DNA of 64,000 nt from Bremerella sp. P1 (GCF_028748185.1 NZ_CP118164.1:2294001-2358000), one strand, 5' to 3'; shown: positions 44,541 through 53,515, counted from the first letter of the stretch. Translations and numbers: made by a program. The notes: generated by a model from the letters alone, not told the origin.

Positions 44541-44585
44541 GCCCCCTCACCCTAACCCTCTCCCCTAAGGGGCGAGGGGACAGGA
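44541..44585. repeat. REP-like repeat, copy 6, inverted
   Basis: Reverse complement of the family (CCCCTCACCCTAACCCTCTCCCC, then AAGGGGCGAGGGGACAGG). Together with the copy at 44411 it forms an inverted pair spanning about 175 bases. The 44406-44708 gap before msrA holds these two repeats and no supported gene. Confidence 0.7.
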
Positions 44586-44708
44586 TTGCCTGCGCGCTTA
44601 TAATGAACGCAAACCTTGGCTTTGCTTCACACGGGATCGATTCGCCTGGGATTGGCTTCGGCCAAGCTCCGGCATCCATCGCCCCATTCACTCATAGGAC
44701 ATCACACC

Positions 44709-45245
44709 ATGGCAGATCTTCAAACGGCAACTTTCGGCGGCGGGTGTTTCTGGTGCACCGAGGCTGTCTTCCTTGAGCTACGTGGCGTCAAGAGTGTCGA
44801 GTCCGGCTACGCAGGCGGGCACGTTGCCAATCCGACCTACGAACAGGTCTGCACCAAGACGACCGGGCACGCCGAGGTGATTCAAATCACGTACGACCCT
44901 GACCAGATCAACTACGAAGACTTGCTGGAGATCTTCTTTCAAACGCACGACCCGACCACCAAGGATCGGCAAGGCAACGATGTCGGCCCGCAGTATCGCA
45001 GCGCGGTGTTTTATCACACGGACGAGCAAAAAGAGACGGCCCAGGCGTTCATCGCCAAGCTGAACGAAAGCGGCGTGCTGCCTGGCAAGATCGTGACCGA
45101 AGTGACCCAGATCAACAACTACTACCCGGCCGAGAACTACCACCAGGATTACCTGGCCAACAACCCCAGCAACCCTTACTGCGCGATGGTCGTTCGCCCG
45201 AAGGTCGACAAGTTCCGCAAGCAGTTTGCCGACAAGCTGAAGTAA
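44709..45245 (+). CDS. msrA: Peptide-methionine (S)-S-oxide reductase
   Basis: A protein of 178 residues repairing methionine-S-sulfoxide in proteins, using thioredoxin. The catalytic motif GCFWC has Cys13. Family signatures ESGYAGGHVANPTYEQVCTKTTGHAEVIQITYDP and YRSAVFYHTDEQKE are intact, as is YYPAENYHQDYL near the C-terminus. The resolving Cys appears to be in NPYCAMVV. The ATG at 44709 gives the normal N-terminus; the open frame extends upstream only through unrelated sequence. No msrB is fused or adjacent. Confidence 0.96.
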   Translation: MADLQTATFGGGCFWCTEAVFLELRGVKSVESGYAGGHVANPTYEQVCTKTTGHAEVIQITYDPDQINYEDLLEIFFQTHDPTTKDRQGNDVGPQYRSAVFYHTDEQKETAQAFIAKLNESGVLPGKIVTEVTQINNYYPAENYHQDYLANNPSNPYCAMVVRPKVDKFRKQFADKLK

Positions 45246-45281
45246 AGATCAACTACCCAGATCCTAAGCCTAAGCTGCAGA

Positions 45282-45317
45282 TCAAAAAGAAACGCCCACT
45301 ACCGTAGCAGCGGGCGT
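45282..45317 (-). terminator. Terminator after the sulfatase operon
   Basis: Stem ACGCCC (45292-45297) / GGGCGT (45312-45317). On the - strand the hairpin is followed by TTTCTTTTTGAT. It lies 33 bases past the sulfatase stop. The loop carries GCTACGGTAGT (- strand), the same 11-mer as in the hairpin at 50796. Confidence 0.75.
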
Positions 45318-45349
45318 CTGTTCATTTATGTTTCGTCGATCCGTCCGAG

Positions 45350-46741
45350 TTACTTCCGTTCAAACTTGAACTTGAAGCGGTCGTTTTCGGTGTGAGCCTG
45401 GTCGAAGATTTCACGCACCTTGGCGATCAGTTCGGGGTGCTGCTTCGAGAGGTCGACGTTTTCCTCGACGTCCTTCTCGATGTTGTACAGCGCGATGTGG
45501 GCATCGGGGTCGGCGGTCATGTCGTTTTGCACGGCCTTCCATTGGCCCATGCGAACGGCTCGACGGCCGCCGCGTTCGAAGAACTCCCAGTACAGGTAAT
45601 CGTGCTGCGGCTGATCCCCTTCCCCGGTCAGCTCAGGCACCATGGTGATGCCGTCGAGGCCTTCCGGCACTTCGGCGCCGGCCAGTTGGCATAGCGTCGG
45701 CAAAACGTCCCAGTGAGCACTGATCAGATGGCTTTCGGTGCCTGGCTTCACGTGGCCTGGCCAGCGAACCAAAAACGGCGCGCGGATACCGCCATCGGTC
45801 AGGTCACGCTTGTGACCGCGATAAGGTCCGTTGCTGTTGAAGAATTTGGGATCGTGGCCCCCTTCCTGATGGGCGCCGTTGTCGCTAGTGAACATGACGA
45901 TCGTGTTGTCGTCGAGACCCAACTCGTTGACCAGGTGCATCACGCGGCCGACGTCCTCGTCCATCTTGGTGCACATGCCAGCGAACGCCGCGATCGGGTT
46001 CTTCACCGGAGGACCCGAGTACTTGCCGATCTTGTCTTCAAACTCAGAGAACTTCTGGCGGTAAGGAGCAACGTACTCTTCCGGCACGTGCATCGCGGCG
46101 TGCGGAATGGTGATCGGCAGGTAGCAGAAGAACGGCTTGTCCTTGTTGTCGCGAATGAACTGAAGAGCCTGATCCATAATCAGATCGTGCGAGTAGGTCT
46201 TGCCGTCGAGCTCGATCTTCTTCTCGTTGTCGTACAACCAGGTTGGATAGTACGTGTGAGCGTTACGCTGGCAGTTGTAACCATAGAAGACGTCGAAGCC
46301 TTGCTTGATGGGGTCCCCTTCCGAGCCAGGAAAGCCGAGGCCCCACTTGCCGAAAGCACCGGTCCTGTAACCAGCTTCCTTGAGCAGCTCGGGCAGCGTA
46401 ACGGTATCGGCCGGAATCGGCTGTTGGCCGACCGGTCGCACTTCGGCATTGCCGCGGACAGGCGTGTGCCCGGTGTGCAGCCCTGTCATCAGCACGCTAC
46501 GCGTCGGAGCACACACGGTGCTGCCGCTGTAGTGATCGGTGAACTTCATCCCTTCGGTCGCCAGGCGATCGATGTTGGGGGTCTCGAACTTCTCTTGGCC
46601 GTAGCAGCCAAGATCGCCAATCCCCAGATCGTCGGCGAGGATGTAAATGATGTTTGGCTTTTTGGCTTCGGCCAGTTCCGGGCAGAACAAACCAAGGCCG
46701 ACAATGGCTAACAACAAGCTGGTAAGCGTACGGGTCATCAT
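45350..46741 (-). CDS. Secreted sulfatase
   Basis: A type I sulfatase of about 463 residues. A signal peptide (LTSLLLAIVGLGLFCPELAEA) is followed by the metal-binding ILADDLGIGDLGCYG and the formylglycine signature CAPTRSVLMTG, Cys being the modified residue. Later conserved segments are PFFCYLPITIPHAAMHVPEEY and TSDNGAHQEGGHDPKFFNSNGPYRGHKRDLTDGGIRAPFLVRWPG. Closer in size to arylsulfatase-A-type enzymes than the 785-residue sulfatase at 273. I start at the ATG pair at 46741/46738 because the signal peptide follows; the frame is open to 46792. Last gene of a three-gene leftward operon; substrate unknown. Confidence 0.92.
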   Translation of the reverse strand: MMTRTLTSLLLAIVGLGLFCPELAEAKKPNIIYILADDLGIGDLGCYGQEKFETPNIDRLATEGMKFTDHYSGSTVCAPTRSVLMTGLHTGHTPVRGNAEVRPVGQQPIPADTVTLPELLKEAGYRTGAFGKWGLGFPGSEGDPIKQGFDVFYGYNCQRNAHTYYPTWLYDNEKKIELDGKTYSHDLIMDQALQFIRDNKDKPFFCYLPITIPHAAMHVPEEYVAPYRQKFSEFEDKIGKYSGPPVKNPIAAFAGMCTKMDEDVGRVMHLVNELGLDDNTIVMFTSDNGAHQEGGHDPKFFNSNGPYRGHKRDLTDGGIRAPFLVRWPGHVKPGTESHLISAHWDVLPTLCQLAGAEVPEGLDGITMVPELTGEGDQPQHDYLYWEFFERGGRRAVRMGQWKAVQNDMTADPDAHIALYNIEKDVEENVDLSKQHPELIAKVREIFDQAHTENDRFKFKFERK

Positions 46742-46788
46742 CAAAGGAGTCGTCTTGGGGGAAAGGGAAATAGAAGTCTCTATTAGAA

Positions 46789-48042
46789 TCAAAGGCCGGC
46801 CGACTTGCGAACCACTTCCATGGTTTCGTACTGTCGGCGAGTTACCGCGGCCTGGGCGTGGGTGACCATGTGCTGGGCAAACTCAGGCCGCTGTACTAAG
46901 TCTAACACGGTGGCCGGATAGTTGGCGACCTGCTCTGGCTTGTCGAAATCGAACAGCCAATCGCCCAGTCCGATGTCCTGCCACATGAAACCCTTGGAGG
47001 TCTGCTCTTCGAAACGCCCCACAATGGCGGGGATGCCGTTGCCGATACACATGATCGGCGAGTGCATCTCGAGCCCGAAGAAGCCGGCCGAACGCACGTA
47101 CGTGCTGAGGGCCTGATCGGTGAGCCAGAACTTGTCGCGCCAGACGACCTTCTGCTTCACCTCGTCGGAAAGATGGTCGTAGATGTTCAACTTGGTGACC
47201 TTCATCTGCGTCATGTCCTCGGGACAAAGCAGGACCTTTTTGTCGGTCTCGGTCACGACGCGGGCAATCGCCTCGCGAATCGGCTTGTGGTCGTGATCCT
47301 TCATCGCCTCGTTACGAGCATGACGCTCAGGATCGATCGTACGTCCCTTTTTCACTTCCCAGTAAGGCGTGTAACGCAGCCGCGTGATGCAGCACAGAAA
47401 CTCACCAGGAGTCAGACCAACCTGCTTCAGATAGGCCTCCGCTTTTTCGTCATCACGCAGATCGCAAGCGAATGCCCCATCGGGACCGAACTCCATGATC
47501 GGGCTCTGGATGCCATCCACTTTCGCTTTCTTCAGCGAGACGGAATCGCGGAAGTAGACGAAGTTGGCCGAGCTCATCAGGTCCTGGGTTTCCTGATCGG
47601 CGCCAGTGTAGGTGATGCCATAGATGCCAAACGGCTTGCCTGTGTGCTCGACGAACCGACCCACATCGCGGCGAGCGACGAACGACGGCCCCGAGCCATG
47701 CAGCAGGAAGTCGCACGAGTCGACGGCGTCCTTCAAGTCGGCATTGGAGACCTTGCCGGTCTCGCCGATCGAACCTTTTACGACCCGCATGTTGGGGAAG
47801 CGTCGGGCTTCCATCGCGTGGACTTCTTCTGAGAAGTCGCCAGAAGCCCACAACGTGACTTCAGCCTCTGGCACGTACTTCTCGAGCAAGGCCATCACGC
47901 CGGGCGTGTGGGCGATGTCACCGATGTTCACCACTTGCCACGAAGAACGAAGAAGTATCCTCGGCCGCCTGGCAGGAGCCGCGTAAGCCTTCGAAGCCAA
48001 CACGGCGGCGACCGAGGATTGTAAGAACGTACGACGTTTCAT
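46789..48042 (-). CDS. Polysaccharide pyruvyl transferase family protein, exported
   Basis: A protein of 417 residues beginning MKRRTFLQSSVAAVLASKAYAAPARR, a Tat-like or general signal peptide. The body matches the polysaccharide pyruvyl transferase family (VVNIGDIAHTPGVMALLEKYVPEAEVTLW, then FLLHGSGPSFVARRDVGRFVEHTGKPFGIYGITYTG, and near the end AGFFGLEMHSPIMCIGNGIPAI). The family normally works in the cytoplasm with phosphoenolpyruvate, so an export signal is unexpected and may mean another role. It lies 44 bases after the LamG gene and 47 bases before the sulfatase start, all on one strand. Confidence 0.85.
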   Translation of the reverse strand: MKRRTFLQSSVAAVLASKAYAAPARRPRILLRSSWQVVNIGDIAHTPGVMALLEKYVPEAEVTLWASGDFSEEVHAMEARRFPNMRVVKGSIGETGKVSNADLKDAVDSCDFLLHGSGPSFVARRDVGRFVEHTGKPFGIYGITYTGADQETQDLMSSANFVYFRDSVSLKKAKVDGIQSPIMEFGPDGAFACDLRDDEKAEAYLKQVGLTPGEFLCCITRLRYTPYWEVKKGRTIDPERHARNEAMKDHDHKPIREAIARVVTETDKKVLLCPEDMTQMKVTKLNIYDHLSDEVKQKVVWRDKFWLTDQALSTYVRSAGFFGLEMHSPIMCIGNGIPAIVGRFEEQTSKGFMWQDIGLGDWLFDFDKPEQVANYPATVLDLVQRPEFAQHMVTHAQAAVTRRQYETMEVVRKSAGL

Positions 48043-48086
48043 AGGACGAAACCCGCGATGCGCAAGAGGAGAGTCGATAGAGGCGT

Positions 48087-49085
48087 TTACTTCTTTTCGG
48101 CCGCATTCAAGGCGTCGATGTTGGCCGACTCGTGCAGCGCCAGGATCTCTTCGTCGGTCAGTGCCCGATCGAAGACCGCCAGGCCGCCGAACTTTCCTTT
48201 GGTCGCTTCACGCAGAAACGAACCGACGGCGTAGCGTGCACCAACGGTGAAGTCAGAACCGCCATCCGGCTTCGATTCGGCGTGCTTCTCTGGATCGTAC
48301 TTGAAGATGCCACGGCCGTGATAATAAGGATTCATCCCGCGGTCTTTGCCGTCGGGACCTTCCTGCGTGAAGTAGCGATCGTCGCGGCGATCCTTCTTCG
48401 CATCGAGCTCGCGCTTCTCGTACGTGCCGTTGATGTAGGCGGTGATGTACTTGCCATCGTACGTGAACGCCAACGTGCACCATTGTTCCTCTGGTACCTT
48501 ACGCTTGGTCGCGGCGTAGTCGGCACACCATGGGAAGGCCGAACCATCGGCGCGACGCGTGACGCCCCCTTCGGCGCTGATGTGCGGCACCAACTGATTG
48601 GGGCCGCCATAGGTCGGCATGTTCATCAGCATCGAATACTGACGCGTGCCGCTGTCGTCGTCGCGGCCTTTGCCTTCGCTCCACATGCCAGCGATCGTGC
48701 GGCTTTGGCGAAGATCGATGATTCGCACGACGGCGAACATCGAGACCTGAGCATCCGGACCGCTGATGTTCAGCTTGCCGGTCTTGTCGTAGTCGAGCTG
48801 TAGGTACTGCGTGCCGTTGAAGTCGATGCTGTGTCCAGAGTACGGTCCCACGTCGGCTCGGGCGATCGGGCCGTTCACTTCCTTCAGCGGGTACGTGCCT
48901 TCAGGGGCGATCGATTCGCGGAGTTGGCCAGGCTCTTCATCAAACGTCCAGAACGCGACCAGGTTGGGAGTCTTCAGCACGACCGATGGGTCGCCTGAAG
49001 GTTCGTGTGCCTGGGCAGCTGTGCCTGGCATCGCGAGAGAGGAAAGTCCCAGTACAAAGGAACACAACAGAATCGAACGGAGCAT
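48087..49085 (-). CDS. Exported LamG/concanavalin-like lectin-fold protein
   Basis: A protein of 332 residues. A signal peptide ([23 protein letters not shown]) is followed by one LamG-like jelly-roll domain: [70 protein letters not shown] and [21 protein letters not shown]. Such domains bind carbohydrate or serve as adhesion modules. The Trp-Cys/Cys residues may form a disulfide. First gene of the operon with the pyruvyl-transferase-family protein and sulfatase, which suggests a shared glycan target. Confidence 0.85.
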   Translation of the reverse strand: MLRSILLCSFVLGLSSLAMPGTAAQAHEPSGDPSVVLKTPNLVAFWTFDEEPGQLRESIAPEGTYPLKEVNGPIARADVGPYSGHSIDFNGTQYLQLDYDKTGKLNISGPDAQVSMFAVVRIIDLRQSRTIAGMWSEGKGRDDDSGTRQYSMLMNMPTYGGPNQLVPHISAEGGVTRRADGSAFPWCADYAATKRKVPEEQWCTLAFTYDGKYITAYINGTYEKRELDAKKDRRDDRYFTQEGPDGKDRGMNPYYHGRGIFKYDPEKHAESKPDGGSDFTVGARYAVGSFLREATKGKFGGLAVFDRALTDEEILALHESANIDALNAAEKK

Positions 49086-49238
49086 GACGAAGGTTCTCAG
49101 AAGGATTGGGGGCAGGCAATATCATGAGAGCAGGCCGAATCCACCCAGATTCGACCTGCTCCTGATATTAATCAATCTCAATCCGACATGGAACCTTTTC
49201 GGCCCGAGAAACAGGCCGAACGGGGGGAATGACCGAGC

Positions 49239-49682
49239 TTAATTGTCGCTCAGGCCGGCCAGCATGGTATCGAGCGACAGCGATGGGATATCGGCTGCGA
49301 GCGACTCGTCGACCACTTCCGACTCTGCACTTGCTGGGCAGCACGAAGTGCCAGTGCTGCCGCTCGTGGCCATCGAAGGACAGCAGCTGCCGCCTGCGTA
49401 GCCACCCACCGGCATGCCTGCCGAGCAGGTACCACTGGGTGCCGCGCTCGCGAAGATCGTCTCCTGGTATTCCTTGGGCAGGTACTGCGTCACGGCCACG
49501 GCGGTCTCTGGCGAGACGACGGTGATCCCCAGGGCCAAGATGACCAGGCCGGCGAACCCGTAGACGGTGTTCTTAATCCAACTCCCAACGCGGGCTGCCG
49601 GTTGCGCGGATGGTGAACCTTGCCCGGCGGTTTCGGTTCCTTGGCTAAGGGATTCGATCGGCTGATTTTTATCTTCCATCAT
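49239..49682 (-). CDS. Small Cys-rich single-TM protein
   Basis: A protein of about 147 residues with a polar N-terminus, one TM (NTVYGFAGLVILALGITVV) and an exterior Gly/Ser/Cys-rich stretch with three cysteine clusters (GTCSAG, GGSCCPSM, GTSCCPAS), then an acidic tail. Three ATGs in a row begin the gene; AGGA sits 7 bases before the second. Family not recognised. The 5' end is about 250 bases from the divergent DUF3050 gene. Confidence 0.65.
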   Translation of the reverse strand: MMEDKNQPIESLSQGTETAGQGSPSAQPAARVGSWIKNTVYGFAGLVILALGITVVSPETAVAVTQYLPKEYQETIFASAAPSGTCSAGMPVGGYAGGSCCPSMATSGSTGTSCCPASAESEVVDESLAADIPSLSLDTMLAGLSDN

Positions 49683-49934
49683 CAATTCCTAGTTTTGGAC
49701 ACAGAGCGGCGGGACTAATTACCATACATAGTACCGACATTGTGCGGTGATCATTCACCCTTTTTCCGTGAGATCTCCCACTGTAAGGGGTTCTTTTCGG
49801 GAAAATCGGGATATCCCCCACGTTGAACCTGCGCTTTCCCGAAATTCCATTCCCGATCCCCCCAGGTTTTGTTAGCTTCACAAGTTGTTGTCCGTTACTT
49901 TAGGGACACACCCAACCCCACTGCCAAGCGACAG

Positions 49935-50732
49935 ATGCCCATGATTATCATGCCTCCTTCGGCGCAAGAGCGTCTCGAACGAATCGAACAGGTTCTTGCA
50001 CCTCAGCGGCAAGCTTTGCTCGACCACCCGGTCTACCAGCAAATCACCAGCGCCGACGCCCTGAAGGTCTTCATGCAGTACCACGTCTTTGCGGTGTGGG
50101 ACTTCATGTCTCTGCTGAAGGTCCTGCAGCTGAAGCTGACCTGCACGAGCGTGCCTTGGGTGCCAACCGAGAACAACCTCGGCCGCCGCCTGGTGAATGA
50201 AATCGTCCTGGCCGAAGAGAGCGACGAAGACGGTGAAGGCGGCTTCAGCAGCCACTTCGAGCTGTACCAGAGTTCGATGGAGCAAATCGGAGCCGATGGC
50301 TACCTGATCGATCGCTTCCTGCAGCGGCTGGAATGTGGCCGCGACGTGACGGCTGCTCTCTACGAAGCCGACCTGCCGCGTCCGATCGTGCAGTTCGTGA
50401 CCAACACGTTCGACCTGATCGCCAGCGATAACCTGTGTGCGATCGCTGCCGGCTTCACCTACGGCCGCGAAGACCTGCTGCCAGGCGTCTTCCAGAAGAT
50501 CGTCAACCAGGTCAATCAAGAGCTGTCAGGCTCGGCCTCGAAGTTCGTCTACTACCTCGATCGCCACATCGAACTCGACGGCGACTCGCACGGCCCGATG
50601 GCCCACCGCCTGCTCTCGCACCTCTGCGGCGACGACGACGACAAATGGCAAGCCGCCGAAGACGCCGCCGTGCGTAGCCTGGAAGCCCGGTTGCTACTGT
50701 GGAACGGGATGCTCGACGCGCTGGCGTACTAG
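49935..50732 (+). CDS. DUF3050 protein (haem-oxygenase-like fold)
   Basis: A cytosolic all-helical protein of 265 residues matching DUF3050: YHVFAVWDFMSLLKVLQLKLTC, PTENNLGRRLVNEIVLAEESDED, SHFELYQSSMEQIGADG and AAGFTYGREDLLPGVFQKIVNQV. The family belongs to the haem-oxygenase/TenA-like superfamily; conserved His, Glu and Asp residues might hold a di-metal site, but the reaction is unknown. The ATG at 49935 is the first before the conserved helix; a TTG at 49869 is an alternative. A hairpin follows at 50796. Confidence 0.85.
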   Translation: MPMIIMPPSAQERLERIEQVLAPQRQALLDHPVYQQITSADALKVFMQYHVFAVWDFMSLLKVLQLKLTCTSVPWVPTENNLGRRLVNEIVLAEESDEDGEGGFSSHFELYQSSMEQIGADGYLIDRFLQRLECGRDVTAALYEADLPRPIVQFVTNTFDLIASDNLCAIAAGFTYGREDLLPGVFQKIVNQVNQELSGSASKFVYYLDRHIELDGDSHGPMAHRLLSHLCGDDDDKWQAAEDAAVRSLEARLLLWNGMLDALAY

Positions 50733-50795
50733 TTGCTCTCGATTCTCACGTTTGCGCGTTTCGAAGTCGAGAGCTGATTCTCACGAAAACAGAAG

Positions 50796-50822
50796 CGGGC
50801 AACTCGCTACGGTAGTTGCCCG
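50796..50822 (+). terminator. Hairpin after the DUF3050 gene
   Basis: A perfect 9-bp stem CGGGCAACT / AGTTGCCCG with loop CGCTACGGT lies 64 bases after the stop. No T run follows. Its loop and 3' arm share GCTACGGTAGT with the terminator at 45282. The 50733-50935 gap holds nothing else. Confidence 0.55.
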
Positions 50823-50935
50823 TTGACGTAGCTTAGCGTGCTATCGTAATCGTTATTCTTACAACGTTGCTCTTTCGCCTAGGGAATCTGAATCCAAGGG
50901 TGGAGTAAACCGTACGCTTGAGCTCGGTCGACACT

Positions 50936-51346
50936 TCACGGCATTTCAAGTGCCCAGTGTTCAAGATACTCGGTAACTTCCTTGAGGGCCGCCATCAAGA
51001 GCCAAGGGATTACGGTCAGTGCGATGGCCCAAATCCATCGTCCTTTGATCCATCGATTTCCTGCGTACAGAAGGGCCAGACCGAATCCCAAGAAGAACAG
51101 AATCGTTGCCATTTGAACGATATCCAGCAGGAGCCACGGCAACGGGCCATCCAAGTCGACGCCTAGATACTTCCAGTTGTTCCAGACGGCCATTGGAAAG
51201 GCGAACAACATCAGACCACCAATCAGCCAACAGATGCATGCCGGAATAACACGCCAGCGAAAAACACGTTTCGGCGGTGGCGGCGACGCCTGGGCCGGTT
51301 GGTTCGGTTCGTCGTTGACTGCCTGGGGTGACTTGTAGGGGTCCAT
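50936..51346 (-). CDS. Three-TM hypothetical protein with DPYKSP N-terminus
   Basis: A protein of 136 residues beginning MDPYKSPQAVNDEPNQPAQASPPPPKR, a Pro-rich cytosolic leader of a kind frequent in small planctomycete membrane proteins (NPYxSP-like). Three TM helices follow (VIPACICWLIGGLMLFAFPM, LPWLLLDIVQMATILFFLGFGLALLY and WIWAIALTVIPWLLMAAL). Function unknown. It ends well before, and shares its strand with, the Imm-5-like gene upstream, 33 bases away. Confidence 0.65.
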   Translation of the reverse strand: MDPYKSPQAVNDEPNQPAQASPPPPKRVFRWRVIPACICWLIGGLMLFAFPMAVWNNWKYLGVDLDGPLPWLLLDIVQMATILFFLGFGLALLYAGNRWIKGRWIWAIALTVIPWLLMAALKEVTEYLEHWALEMP

Positions 51347-51379
51347 CGATGTGCTGAATCTTCTTGTCGTTCTGCAGGG

Positions 51380-51994
51380 CTACGGAGCGTTTCCGTTTAG
51401 TAATTCGCGAAGGCATTCAACCTGCCAGACGCGCACGTCTTTATTGTCGTAGTATCCGGCTGCACATGCGGCAATCTTTGAGGCTCTAGGCACTGTGCCT
51501 GCCGATAATGCGGCACAGTGTATTGCGTCTATCACAGAGACCTCTGGAATCACGGGTCGCCCAAAAGAATCCCTGCGAAAATACGACGAATACCACGCAC
51601 TGCTACGCGCTTCGTACAGTTGTTCTAAGTTAATCTCGCCAGCAAGCCAGTTTCGCTTCGCTTCAATCGCCTCTCTTGGTCGCCTATCGTTCTCGAACAC
51701 GGATTCGAATTGGGGGAGAACATGCTCCGCGAAATCGCATCCGATGCGATGTAGCACAGAATCATCCAGCACACCGCGACGAAGAAGGATCTCGACCTTC
51801 AGTTTGGGCGAAAGTGGGAAATGGAGAACATCGGGCGGCTCGATGCCATGACCAACAAGAGCTCGGACAATCTGAGCTTTATGGTTGTCGAGTCTCTCGA
51901 TTTCGCCGGCAAGTGGATGATGAATCGCTTTGAGATGTTCGACGACAACGCGAGGATCGTCGTTTTCAAACATGGCTTCAATTTGCGATAGCAT
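51380..51994 (-). CDS. Imm-5-like (putative immunity) domain protein
   Basis: A protein of about 204 residues. The second half carries a segment typical of proteins annotated as putative immunity proteins (Imm-5-like): HVLPQFESVFENDRRPREAIEAKRNWLAGEINLEQLYEARSSAW, then VSVIDAIHCAALSAG and ASKIAACAAGYY. The first half (VVVEHLKAIHHPLAGEIERLDNHKAQIVRALVGHGIEPPDVLHF) is unrecognised. ATG 51994 is the first in frame. No toxin-like gene is adjacent, so immunity is only a family label. Confidence 0.55.
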   Translation of the reverse strand: MLSQIEAMFENDDPRVVVEHLKAIHHPLAGEIERLDNHKAQIVRALVGHGIEPPDVLHFPLSPKLKVEILLRRGVLDDSVLHRIGCDFAEHVLPQFESVFENDRRPREAIEAKRNWLAGEINLEQLYEARSSAWYSSYFRRDSFGRPVIPEVSVIDAIHCAALSAGTVPRASKIAACAAGYYDNKDVRVWQVECLRELLNGNAP

Positions 51995-52175
51995 CAAACA
52001 AGTCACCAATGGGAAAAGTTAGTCGCAAAGTGGCAGCGGTCACCGCGCCGGCACATGACCACGGCACGATGGAGCGAGCTTGGCGGAAAGGGTAGATTAA
52101 CAGTTCCACCAAGCCGAAGCGACAATATCAAACGATTTACCTCTTTTCCTGATTTGAACCTGCGGAACCCCATCC

Positions 52176-52991
52176 GTGAACGAGCTCTCGGAAGCAAGAA
52201 CTTTCCGGTTGAAGAAGTCGATTCTCTATCAGGGAATCGGCTTCACGCTTTTTTTTGCGGTCGTGATCGGTTTGTATGTCGCCCTCGCTTTCTTTCTGCA
52301 GCCAGCGGCGGCGGGTGCCCAGGGGCCGAACGTCTCGGTCTTGGTGTTGGGATCGATCGTTTTCGGACCGATGCTGATCGGCTCGCTATGCCTATGGCGG
52401 GCCTACTATGTCGAGCAGCTTAGCATCCGCGGCAGCCTGGTTTCGCTGCGCTCGTTAACGCAGAACCATCAGTTCGACCTGTCCGAAATTCAGTCGCTCG
52501 TCTGGTCACCCTATCCGCGCGGCGGCTCGCTCCGGTTTCAACTGCCCGGCGCTAAGGCCCGTCTTAGCCTGCATGGCTACTCGGTCGAAGATCGGCAGGA
52601 GATCATCGCCCTACTGCACACGCTGGTGCCTGACACGCAGCAAGAGAACTGGCCCCGGTTCTGCCATCGCGTGGCCATCCCACTTCGCGATGGTTACTTC
52701 CCCAACGTGGAGGCCGCCCCCTGGGAGCAAACACAGCGCGAGCAGAAACGTCGTCAGCGGATCCGCGCGATGGTGCTGACCGTCAGCTCCTGCGGCTTGT
52801 TGTTGACGCCGATCCTGCTGCAGCTTGGCGTCGACAAACTGACTGCAATGATCACAGGCATGGCCGTGCTACTCGTGGGCGTCTTCGGCTTCATTCCGTT
52901 TCTACCTCGCGTGAAAACGAATTGGACAGAAGCAGACGAACAACTGGCGGTGCAGTTATGGGATGAAGGGGAGCTGCCGCCCGGGGAGTGA
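52176..52991 (+). CDS. Four-TM hypothetical protein
   Basis: A protein of 271 residues. Two N-terminal TMs (GFTLFFAVVIGLYVALAFF and VLVLGSIVFGPMLIGSLCLW) are followed by a PH-like beta domain of about 120 residues (YYVEQLSIRGSLVSLRSLTQNHQFDLSEIQSLVWSPYPRGGSLRFQLPG), then a basic helix (QREQKRRQRIR) and two more TMs (VLTVSSCGLLLTPILLQLG, AVLLVGVFGFIPFL). Start GTG 52176. No named family recognised. It converges with the thioredoxin gene, 26 bases apart. Confidence 0.7.
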   Translation: MNELSEARTFRLKKSILYQGIGFTLFFAVVIGLYVALAFFLQPAAAGAQGPNVSVLVLGSIVFGPMLIGSLCLWRAYYVEQLSIRGSLVSLRSLTQNHQFDLSEIQSLVWSPYPRGGSLRFQLPGAKARLSLHGYSVEDRQEIIALLHTLVPDTQQENWPRFCHRVAIPLRDGYFPNVEAAPWEQTQREQKRRQRIRAMVLTVSSCGLLLTPILLQLGVDKLTAMITGMAVLLVGVFGFIPFLPRVKTNWTEADEQLAVQLWDEGELPPGE

Positions 52992-53017
52992 CTGGCGGCC
53001 GTGAAAACAACCACACC

Positions 53018-53515
53018 CTAGTCCTCTGACGTGGATGGGTTCGATGGCTGAAGCAGTTCGAGGAATTCTGGCTTGCCGAGTCCGCCCGTTCGCCAGCGGA
53101 GGGCCTCTCCTTGTGGATCGGTAATGATCGTGACCGGCGGTCCGCCGACTTGATATCGCTCCATAACGGGAGCACTTTCCGGATTATCCACGTCGATTAG
53201 TACCGGGATGAAGTTGTCGTTGACCGCGGCCGTGACCTCTTCATCCGCCCATACCTGACGTTTCATAATCCGGCACGGCACACACCACTGGCCGGTGAAG
53301 TAAAGAAGGACCGGTTTGCCGGTACCGGCTGCTTGCTGCTGAGCCGCCGCGTAGCTGTCGGCCCAGGCAATGCTGTTGGCAGGAACATAAAAGCAATACC
53401 AGGCATACGCCAGCGAGACCACCAGAAACGTCAACCAAAAGCACCGCCAGAAATGGAAGAATTTCTTGCGCTTCGCGGGCGTCTCGGAGCTGCTGGCTGA
53501 TGAGGATTCATTCAT
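53018..53515 (-). CDS. Membrane-anchored thioredoxin-like protein
   Basis: A protein of 165 residues. A Ser-rich, basic N-terminus precedes one TM (FWRCFWLTFLVVSLAYAWYCFYV) and a thioredoxin fold with the active site WCVPC (GKPVLLYFTGQWCVPCRIMKRQVW) and the cis-Pro loop GGPPVTIITDPQG. It probably reduces or isomerises disulfides outside the membrane, or feeds cytochrome maturation. The ATG at 53515 is the first ATG directly before the TM region; the frame is open to 53566. Confidence 0.85.
   Translation of the reverse strand: MNESSSASSSETPAKRKKFFHFWRCFWLTFLVVSLAYAWYCFYVPANSIAWADSYAAAQQQAAGTGKPVLLYFTGQWCVPCRIMKRQVWADEEVTAAVNDNFIPVLIDVDNPESAPVMERYQVGGPPVTIITDPQGEALRWRTGGLGKPEFLELLQPSNPSTSED

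Noticed and set aside
43205-44708. CRISPR array
   Set aside because: Repeats are irregular, inverted and unevenly spaced, with no constant repeat-spacer pattern and no cas genes.
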